The translations under genes and the position numbers were made by a program. From NCBI RefSeq assembly GCF_002127325.2, contig NC_035435.2, positions 120,275,127 through 120,339,126 of the forward strand: DNA of 64,000 nucleotides, given 5' to 3'. Numbering within the stretch: position 1 is the stretch's first letter; each line of letters begins with the position of its first letter. The notes under the pieces are model-generated. The model made no database searches. It worked only from the letters and a program-made list of their open reading frames with translations, and was not told where the DNA came from. This stretch comes from Helianthus annuus (taxonomy: Eukaryota > Streptophyta > Magnoliopsida > Asterales > Asteraceae). Of the stretch, positions 55,741 through 64,000 are shown piece after piece.

Positions 55741-57621
55741 AGTGCGAAGCAGGATTCGGCATCCTGATTGGTAAAATGGTGATGTAGACGTAACATTCCT
55801 ACAAGTGGTATTGTGTGCTTTTACAAGTGGTTATTTTTACAATTGGTTTAGAGATTTCTTGATTGCAAATGGTAAATCAGGGACATTAAGTTGTACTTGA
55901 TTTACTACATATGAGTAAAAGATAGACAAGATGATGAACCACATCCCCGAACTTAGTATTGATATACTTACAAGTGATAAAATCAACCAAACTTATTTTC
56001 CGGAAAAATCATTTTGATTAAAACAAACTTAAGTGTTTTGAAATCTAAATGAGAAAATAGTTTGTTGATAGGGGGAGTTCTGATTGTTTATGCCAAAGTG
56101 AATGGCGAATTGATGCGATTTGATATCGGTTGTCATGTTTCTGTACAGTTTGTTTTCAATTTTCGTTAATGTGTTTGCATTTTAGGGGGAGTAGAAAATT
56201 TCAGAAAATCCAAAAACATTAGAAAATTTGAAAAAGACAAAAACATGATAAAATCCAAAAATGAGTTTGTTGTGAAAAAGAGGAAATGATAGTACATCAG
56301 CGGACTATCACAACATGCTAAAGAATTGGAAAGATTAAAAGTGTTAAACAATCTTACTGCGGATATGTCAGTAGGTTTTTACACATTTAATAAACTGTGA
56401 CGAGATATAAACCTAAATTTCAAACTTGCTTGTTCTGTGGGTTAACAAAACTGCTTGGATATATAGGTAACCCCTGAAATCTTGTTTGAAAGGTCCCTTA
56501 TTCTGAGATACTAGGTCTTTATGCTCAATGATATCTGGGGTATTATCCCGGGACTTCTGCTGTATGGAAGTACTGACCTAGTCCCCGGATAATACTTTCT
56601 GCAAATGCTTGAAAAAGCGCCGCCCTCAGCAAATCGATGAAACAATAAAATTGATAGTCATTGCTGTTGTAAAAAAGATCCTCTAAAGGGGACCCACCAA
56701 AAGTCGAGCCGTCATCTCTCTGCTGAACGGAAGTTCTGACCTGAGCTCTCACGGTTTCGCACCTAACCCCTTACAGATATCAGCTGTGGTATACTCACCT
56801 GTAAGACTGAATATTGGGATCTGGATACGGGAGTATATTCAAGTAGTGGGACACACGGATAAGTTTAAGTGCTTAAAACATTAATATTGTATCTCGAATC
56901 AGTTGAACTTTGTGTGAAAATTTAAATGGACCAGTATACTGACAATCTAGGTAAATTGTTTAGAACTTAAAATGAAATGAAGCTTAACGGTGTTGGTGAT
57001 TTGTCTCATAAGCTGATATGATCCTCTTGCACAAACTCACAAAAATATTGTCTGTAAATATTTCTTTACTGCATTTTATTTCTCTTATGTTAAAAAATCC
57101 AAAAAGATTTTCAGTTTGTTTTAGCATAAATTTTTGAAAAATTCAAAAAGATTTTCGACAACTGGTATTGAAAAGTTGATTTTCAAAATTCCGAGTGCTA
57201 AACATGACGAACAAATGGTTTGGGAGAGTGTGTTGGTTTTTGAAAACAAAAATGATATATATCTCAAAGTGGTTCTTCAAATTGTAAAATCATTCTGTGA
57301 TTGTATAATTTCTGCGAATGGCTCATTAGATCTTTACATATTATCATCGGAAGTTTTATTTTTGGGTAGAGGATGTGCAGATTTCAAAGAGATAGAGAAC
57401 CAGGTTCCGATACCTGAAGATCGTGTGATTTCAACAAGCCAGATTGCGATCCCAGCATATCGAAAGGGGGAGTCTGAAGACATCTGAGTAGATATCGTGT
57501 GAGAAGAGTCTGTTGATGATGATGTAAAGAGAAGAGAAAGATTTGAGGATGCTTTCACTGATAAAGACTGAAGTCGTTGAAGACTCGACACTTTAGACTC
57601 GTCAACATCTGAGGGGGAGTC

Positions 57622-58302
57622 TGTTGGTGCAGTCATCTGTCGTCTTCGTCTTTTGTCGAGTCTCGGTCATGATGCGGATCCGATCAGGCATGACAACACG
57701 AGTGACATCACTAGGTGACATCACAAGTGATGTCATGATGCAAGAAATAAATGTGGCCGTTTACATCATGTGACATATAATATGAATTACATCAAAGCTT
57801 CATAAACGACAAAGTCATTTTAGAAGTCAAAGTTCATGATTTCCATTTGTGTTGATTGGACCAAATGGAGGTCCAATGAGACATCACCACTAGGAGATCC
57901 AATGAGATGTTGAGTATGAAAGGTCCAATCAAGAGTTCACAAGAAGGGTTCATGATAGTCAAACATTACGGATCGCTTTTATGGAAGTAGTTGGAATCGC
58001 TTATACGACAAATCTGTGGATCGCTTTTAAGGTTGTTGTTTGAATCGCCTTTATGTCAATGTATTTCGAGCGGTCCTAGAGTAGTATAAATAGGCTACTT
58101 TGTCATTTCATTTGTAACAGTTGTTCAGATTTGGTACCGAGGTATTGCCGGTTTTCCTTGTAATCGAATACATTGTTAAATCAATATACAAGAGGTTTAG
58201 AGTGTAATACAAGCTGTGTACGCATCCGTTTCCTTGTTTCCGCCTCTGAAACGGAGTTGAGCTCTTCCGAACGACTCGTTTAGGTCGGAGATCGATCCTA
58301 CA
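57622..58302 (+). repeat. 3' LTR of the one-LTR element (681 bp)
   Basis: It starts TGTTGGTGCAGTCATC right after a polypurine tract (GAGGGGGAGTC) and ends GATCCTACA. A TATA box (AGTATAAATAGGC) lies at 58083-58095. Confidence 0.9.
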
Positions 58303-58307
58303 TGATC

Positions 58308-58690
58308 ACTGTCAGAATAAGCAATAAGATCAAAATTACTATCTTTAGGATACCAAATACCTAGTTTCGGAGTTCCTTTAAGATAGCGGAAGATGCGCTT
58401 CACAACAGTTTCATGTGATCCTTTGGGATTTGTCTGAAAGCGAGCACAGAGACAAACTGCCCACATAATGTCAGGCCTGCTTGCGGTTAAGTACATCAGA
58501 GAGCCTATCATTGAGCGGTAAAAGGACTTGTTCACTGGTTTTCCTTGAGGATCTAGTGTAAGCTCCGTCTGAGAGGCGAACGGGGTGCTTGCAACTTTGC
58601 AGTCGTTCATGTTGTACTTTGCAAGAATATCCCAAATGTACTTAGCCTGATGAATAAGAATGCCGTCCTCCTTTTGCTTCACTTCTAGCC
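58308..58690 (-). pseudogene. Ty1/copia RT C-terminus and RNase H, first part
   Basis: The frame reads VKQKEDGILIHQAKYIWDIL, STPFASQTELT, MIGSLMYLTASRPDIMWAV, RIFRYLKGTPKLGIWYPKD and YSDSDH. This is the connection and RNase H start of Ty1/copia polyproteins (SLMYLTASRPDI, the catalytic D of SDSDH). A one-base deletion at about 58690 separates it from the RT frame. Confidence 0.92.
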
Positions 58691-60260
58691 CTAGAAGAAC
58701 GTGAGTTCTCCCATCATGCTCATTTTGAACTTTGCCTTCATGACGGTCTCGAATTCTCTACACAGCTCCTCATTAGTTGACCCGAAAATGATATCGTCCA
58801 CATAAATCTGAACCAGCAATATGTCTTCTCCGATTCGTTTGGTGAAGAGAGTCATGTCGATCATTCCTCTGGTGTATCCACACTTCAACAGATAAGTTGA
58901 CAAAGTCTCATACCAAGCACGTGGAGCTTGGTGAAGACCATAGAGCGCTTTGTCCAACTTGTAGTAGCAGCCTGGAAAATGGGGATCTTCGAAACCTGGA
59001 GGCTGACACACGTAGACTTCTTCCTTTACCTTGCCATGCAAAAAAGCACTCTTTATGTCCATCTGAAAAACTTTGAAATTTCTGTAAGACGCGTATGCCA
59101 GGAATATTCTGATTGCCTCTAATCTTGCAATTGGAGCAAAAACTTCTTCGTAATCAATTCCTTCCTCCTGGCGAAAACCTTGCACCACCAATCTAGCCTT
59201 GTTCTTAATTACAACTCCACGATGATCCATCTTGTTACGAAAGACCCATTTTGTACCAATCGGAAACTTTCCTTCAGGTAAATCTACTAACTCCCAAATA
59301 TTGAGTTTGCGAAATTGAGATAGTTCTTCCTGCATGGCCTGAACCCAACTGGAGTCTTGAATGGCTTCTTCAATGTCACGAGGCATGGAATGCGAGAGAA
59401 AAGCTGCATAGAGACCTTTGTTGATGCTTGATGATTGACCACGTGTACGTACTCCTTCTTCTACGGCACCTATGACATTCTCAAGAGGATGATTGCGATT
59501 TGTCTTGTATCCTGCTTTTGTGTGAGTCTCAAATTGCTGCGGAAGGTTGGTGAAGTGCTCGTCAACGTAGATTACTGGAGGATCATCCTCCTGAGTTGGT
59601 TCATCCACATCCGCCTGTGAAGAAGAAGCACCGTTTTCAGGGGTGTTCTCAGGCGAAGTTTCACCATTTACTTCATCCACAGAGAGAAGTGGATCAGCAG
59701 AGAATGGAGAGAAACGGGTAGTGAAAGGAGTTAAACCAATACCTGAAGAATCAAACAGAGGTTCAACTTGAGCAGCTTCCACAGGTCCTACTTCTGGAAC
59801 ATCTTCTGGAATTTCAAAGGTGTTGAAAATTACACCCACATCGTAAAACCAATCGGGAGTACTTCTAGTGTTGGTGTAGTTTCCTTCTTGGAAGTCAACG
59901 TAATAAGATTCAATCACCATCTTTGTCTTTTTGTTGTAGACCCTGTAGGCTTTCTGAGTTGATGAATACCCCATGAAGTAGCATATATAACCCACTGCTT
60001 CGAACTTGATAAGATTCTCTTGAGTGTTTAGAAGAGTGCAAGAACATCCAAACGGTCTGAAGAAATCGATGAGCGGCTTTCTTTTGAAGAGAAGTTCATA
60101 TGCAGTTTTTCCGTGAGGTTTTACAATGAGAACTCTGTTCAGAACATAGCATGCTGTATTCACAGCTTCTACCCAGAAGATGATTGGAAGCTTTGAATCC
60201 ACCATCATAGTTCTTGCGGCTTCGATTAAGGTTCTGCTCTTTCGTTCAGCGACTCCATTT
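58691..60260 (-). pseudogene. Ty1/copia integrase C-terminus and reverse transcriptase
   Basis: A frame of over 500 residues runs from QQNGVAERKSRTLIEAARTM (integrase catalytic glutamate) through a variable acidic linker to the RT. RT blocks seen: WELVDLPEGKFPIGTKWVFR, KARLVVQGFRQEEGIDYEE, FAPIARLEAIR, FQMDIKSAFLHG (catalytic D), KALYGLHQAPRAWYE and QIYVDDIIFGST (YVDD active site). The RT active site is intact within this frame, but the ORF is cut by frameshifts at both ends (about 60270 and 58690). Confidence 0.93.
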
Positions 60261-61195
60261 TGTTGAGGAGTTCCGCATTGTATTGGAGATGAATTCCCTT
60301 TTCTGCACAGAATGATATGAAGGTTTAATTCTTGAATTCGGAACCATTATCACTTCTGATCGACTTTACTTTCAATCTGGTCACATTTTCAATCAAGGGA
60401 ATGAAAGACTTAAGGATGCCAGCTGTCTCACTCTTTGCTTCAAGAAAATAAACCCATGAAAAATGAGAGAAGTCATATATAATCACCAAACAGTAGGAAC
60501 TTTTAGCAAGACTCCTAACACTTATTGGACCAAAAAGATCCATATGCATCAATTGAAGAGGCGCAGTAATCGTGTTCAATGCTTTGGACTTGTGCGATTT
60601 CTTGTGTTGCTTTCCTTGGGCGCATGCTATACATTTTTTAGAAAAAGGAAATTCTTTTATCGGAAGACCTCTTACTAAGTTTAACTTAGAGAGTTTGTTC
60701 ATATTTTTGAAATTTACATGCCCCAAGAGCCTGTGCCAAAGCAGTGACTCCGATTCTGAAGCCTTTGAGATTAAACAAGTCAAGTTATCATTTGTCTTGG
60801 CGTTTTTCATGTTGAGCACATATGTGTTGTTTTGTCTTGGAGCTGTGAGCATGATCATCTCTGCAGGAACAACATATTCAGGCTTGAGAAATAAACATTC
60901 CATGTCGTTGAAAAACACCGATATTCCTTTATCACAGACTTGTGATACGCTCATAAGATTGTAGCACAATTCTGGAACATAGTTGACATTTTCCAACGTA
61001 AGTGCTTCAGACACAACATCTCATATTCCAACGATCTTTCCTCCCTTCTCGTCTCCAGCGAATGACAAGAAATCACCATCAATAAAACGAAAATTCTTCA
61101 GAAGTTTCTTTAGGCCTGTCATGTGTCTTGAACATCCGCTGTCAACATGCCAGATATATTCCATGAGCATTCGAAGCATTTCTGGAGTTTATTCT
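60261..61195 (-). pseudogene. Ty1/copia protease and integrase N-terminal/core
   Basis: The protease motif WHVDSGCSRHMTGLK lies at about 61130-61175. A TGA interrupts the frame near 61020. The integrase zinc domain follows (WHRLLGHVNFKNMNKL... CIACAQGKQHKKSH). The core has HMDLFGPI and IRSDNGSEFKN, the first two acidic residues of the DDE triad. The frame stops at 60340 and shifts before QQNGVAE. Confidence 0.92.
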
Positions 61196-61217
61196 GAAAT
61201 ACAAATATATACACAAA

Positions 61218-61576
61218 TTAGTTTAATTTGGGAACCCAGATTTGCTTTATTTTGGATCTATCGTGGTTTTGACCCACGATGTCCTCTTTTTGCTTCCAAA
61301 AATAAGCTGTTGAATTAACCAGATTTTTAACAGATTTCTTAAGATAATCAAGCTGATCTGTGAAATTTTTAACAAAATCATATTCTGGTTTAGGAAAATT
61401 CTTGTTTTTACAATGTTTCGCTGTATGTCCTAAATGACCACAGCGAAAACATCGTTTACGTCTGTGCTTTTTGGTGTTAGAAGATGATGTATGTGATGAG
61501 TGTCTTGAGCTTTTTGAAGAGTCTTTTGATGCATTGTATCTTGAGCTCTCGGCTTTCTTCATTTTCTTGTCAACAC
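61218..61576 (-). pseudogene. Ty1/copia gag C-terminus with CCHC zinc knuckle (interrupted)
   Basis: A Ser/Lys-rich stretch precedes CFRCGHLGHTAKHC, a CX2CX4HX4C nucleocapsid knuckle. The frame ends IWVPKLN and TAA, before the pol start. A stop between gag and pol is usual in Sireviruses. The upstream gag is removed from view by the LTR inserted at 61577. Confidence 0.92.
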
Positions 61577-61989
61577 TGTCACACCCTCAAAATCCACCTG
61601 CGGAGTATCACCGCTTGGGAGCGTGACTGATCAGGATCACGCCACCAATCATATCGAACATGTGATTAATGTCAAGTATAATAAATGTAAACAAACCATT
61701 CAATACGATTGATGTTTCAACAAAACATAGTTTAAGTTGCGGAAGCGTAACAATGAGAATCCAATGTATGTAAATAGTTCAAGTGTTGTAAGTTTATCAA
61801 AACATCCACGATCCATGCACCACAACGACCTGCTCCTCCCTGTGCAAGCTCCATATGTACCTAATGTCCTGCAAGGCATGCAGCAGAGAGTCAACAACTA
61901 GTTGAGCGAGTTCACAGTTAACAGTTCAGTAATAGTATAGCGTGAGTAGCAGTATGTTCGTTCGTTATGTCACGTATCGTATTAGTTTC

Positions 61990-62185
61990 CATCGCGGCCT
62001 CCCAGGCAGGTATGCGAAGATATTAGGGAATGTTCATCCCAAGTATTCTAGACTAGGTTTATCCGTATCGCGGCCTACCAGGCAGGTGTGCGAAGTTTAG
62101 TAAAGTACAGTTCGCGGCCTTCCAAAGGCAGGTGTGCGAAGTCAGTCATAATATCGCGGCCAACCCTTGGCAGGTGTGCGAAGAT
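61990..62185. repeat. Four spaced GCGGCC...GGCAGGTGTGCGAAG units
   Basis: Units read CGCGGCCTNCCAGGCAGG followed by TRTGCGAAG, at about 61993, 62070, 62113 and 62155. Confidence 0.85.
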
Positions 62186-62969
62186 CAGTTCAATAAGTTT
62201 TACTAGTCTAGTCGTTGTTCAATCAGCGAAATATGTACCATAGTTCATCAAATCCCATTACTACGTTCCAGTATAGATAAGTACCAGTAAATAATCAAAT
62301 CCCATTCCCACCCTGGGAACCCCATGCCTTGGCTGTGTGAACTCACCTTGGTTTGCTCGGTATGCTAGGTTATGTACTCACAGGTAATCAGTCAAACCCT
62401 ATTTAGTGCACGTATAATAATCAGTTTCGAATTCGCAATATTTCGCATGTATTCTATGTCACTAAATGTGTTCAAGCAAATCATCGTCATGCAACTCCTA
62501 ACAGTTATTTCTCACATTCATCCAAATATGCATCATATGGTAGAGTGCTTGATCATTTCTAACGTAGTTAATCAATAATACGCTTTACGGATCATCAGGT
62601 TAACAACGGTTGCATGCTTTACATGTTTGACAATTATCACGTATACAGTTCAATCAACATCGCACCATTTATGTTCGACAGGGTTATCATGCAATTTACA
62701 TACTTCATATAGTTAACGCTCTTAACAGAAACCAAACACTAGCAATGATACATGTCTAACGGAGCTACCTTGCTTAACAGGAAATAATAGTTAGCAGCGT
62801 TAACAAGAGTTGGATGCATATCCTTAACAGAGTCACATATTGAAAGAGTTAACGCCTTAACTAAGTAAACAACTTCAGCATTTGATAACACACATTCTGG
62901 GTTTCATATTTAACATACACATCATCAGACAGGGCCTTGCCCTTCAACAACATGGGGGGGGGGTTTTAA

Positions 62970-63560
62970 AGTCGGACCACATAGATAAAAAGAATGAAAG
63001 TCGGACATGGGGGGGGGGTGTGTGTGTGGTCACAAAACTCGGACCACTTAGGCATCATGTAAACTCGGACAGAATAAGTTCAACAAACTCAGACATAATG
63101 TGTACACAAACTCGGACCAAAGTGAACACCTTATATTCGGACCGTAGTGAACACATTATTCTCGGACCATAGTGAGTTTCTTATACTCGGACCACCCTCC
63201 TATGTTTAAAAGTCAGACTATGACAAGCAATTAACCTCGGACTCCCTTGCAAGCCACAATCTCGGTCATGTGCTTTCTTTTGAGAAACTCGGACCCTACT
63301 TTCTTTAAACCTCGGCCTAATGAAATGTTCATTAAACTCGGACCTTATGTTTGCTAATAAACTCAGACAATAATACTTGCACACATAACTCGGACCATAT
63401 GATATTCATTAAACTCGGTCCATGTGGTGTACACTAAACTCGGTTCATGACATAATATTAAACTCGGCCAAACTTGATAACAACAAACTCGGCCACACCT
63501 ATTACTTAAACTCAGACACACACATTATCATTCAAACTCGGATCTAGCATAATCTCAGAC
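62970..63560. repeat. Dispersed ACTCGGAC minisatellite
   Basis: About 25 copies of (A)AACTCGGACC or close variants (CTCAGAC, CTCGGCC, CTCGGTC) occur at intervals of roughly 20-30 bp. Two poly-G runs precede the array. Confidence 0.85.
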
Positions 63561-64000
63561 TTTTATCATGAACATTATTCATACATTCATATGCACTGAC
63601 AGTTACGTTCTTTGCTTTCACGATCTGGAAACCCTAAATCACACATTTAGCAGAGCAGAAATCAATTAACAGTCAATCATTCCAACATGTCCTGTGGCTT
63701 ATCATCAGGCAAATGATCATACCCTAACTACATCATTTCTAAATCATCAGAACTCAATCAAAAACCACAGACGTATCATATGAAAGCTAGGGTTTTCAAG
63801 AATTCACAAGCATCAAGAATTGATACAATCAAACAATCAATTAGAGTTTACAAGTATTACAAAATCAATAAACAATTACCTTGAATGATTCTAGAGAAAG
63901 AGAGGAATCAAGAGTGATGAATATCTTGTGCCAATGATGATGGTGATGATGATTGCTAGGAGATTAGAGAATGAAGTACGTGCTTTTGGTTTTGTGTAAA

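Larger units (their letters stand above)
55509..58302 (+). mobile_element. One-LTR Sirevirus derivative inserted in the RNase H gene
   Basis: The insert is flanked by the 5-bp duplication TGATC (55504-55508 and 58303-58307). It begins TACA-ATTGGATCAGG and ends CGATCCTACA. The right end is a complete LTR (57622-58302), but on the left only its last four bases (TACA) are present, directly followed by leader-like sequence. There is no gag or pol. The interior has a roughly 105-bp direct repeat (about 55530-55740) and four GGGGGAGT tracts (56071, 56186, 57476, 57613). Multiple polypurine tracts are a Sirevirus trait. It must have been mobilised by proteins from another element. Confidence 0.85.
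49520..61576 (-). mobile_element. Sirevirus-like Ty1/copia retrotransposon, decayed, interrupted twice
   Basis: On the minus strand the order is gag zinc knuckle, protease, integrase, RT, RNase H, then a long spacer, an extra 3' ORF, and the 3' LTR. Integrase before RT defines Ty1/copia. An extra ORF between pol and the 3' LTR is typical of the Sirevirus (SIRE/Maximus) lineage. The gag is cut at 61576 by another LTR, and the RNase H by a 2.8-kb insertion. Frameshifts and stops in every ORF make it inactive. The 5' LTR lies beyond the window. Confidence 0.88.
61577..64000 (-). repeat. Long LTR of another retrotransposon, nested in gag (runs off the window)
   Basis: TGTCACACCCTCAAAATCC starts abruptly inside the gag frame. 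Its first bases resemble the LARD-like LTR (TGTCACACCC, then GCGTGACTG and GCGGAAGC), so the minus orientation is inferred by analogy. No protein motif was found to the window end. It contains two repeat zones (61990-62185 and 62970-63560). The candidate target duplication is AACAC (61572-61576), with the partner outside the window. Confidence 0.7.

Noticed and set aside
57134..57487. 117-codon + strand frame in the one-LTR element
   Set aside because: No retroelement or host family resemblance; it lies in the non-coding region between polypurine tracts.

Overview
This is a plant nuclear window, most likely from a eudicot of the Asteraceae type. The basis is spliced genes of clear plant families (EDM2, a fasciclin-like arabinogalactan protein, RhoGDI), 5'UTR introns, abundant Helitrons and MITEs, a Sirevirus-type Ty1/copia element, and long LTRs of the TGTCACACC type. 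The family assignment is inference from repeat style; the species cannot be read from the sequence.

Layout. 1-14.0 kb is the gene-bearing part. It holds the last four exons of a TBC-domain Rab-GAP gene (+), then a complete 18-exon EDM2-like gene (-) whose 3' end converges on it, then a minisatellite and MITE zone, then an FLA7-like gene (-) with a long 5'UTR intron. 14.5-33.2 kb is repeat-rich. It contains a dead LINE with target-site duplication, a 9.9 kb young non-coding LTR element (LARD-like, 17209-27124) with a hAT MITE nested in one LTR, degraded gene fragments (PDI-like and ABCC-like exons), and a 1.42 kb tandem duplication of nested MITEs. 33.3-42.2 kb has a fold-back element, a Helitron carrying an RPA-like gene fragment (with its empty site preserved next door), a 1.2 kb MULE-like element and a second Helitron. 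42.5-45.1 kb is a complete five-exon RhoGDI gene (-), with a third Helitron starting just upstream of its promoter. 46.5-64 kb is nested transposons. A second 1.2 kb MULE lies inside a hAT-like element. A decayed Sirevirus-like element (-) follows (3' LTR 49520-49977, extra 3' ORF, RNase H, RT, integrase, gag). It is split by a one-LTR derivative element (55509-58302), and its gag is cut by another long LTR (61577 to the window end).

The genes are separate single-copy-type housekeeping or regulatory genes, not a pathway cluster. The most informative material is the transposon record. It includes one MULE-like family present as four sizes (131, 376, 1213 and 1227 bp) each with a perfect 9-bp target-site duplication, an integration that kept its 5-bp duplication but has only one LTR, and a Sirevirus 3' ORF that appears to have its own TATA box, leader exon and intron.

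Intron-exon borders were read by eye from GT/AG sites and reading-frame continuity. No alignments were run.
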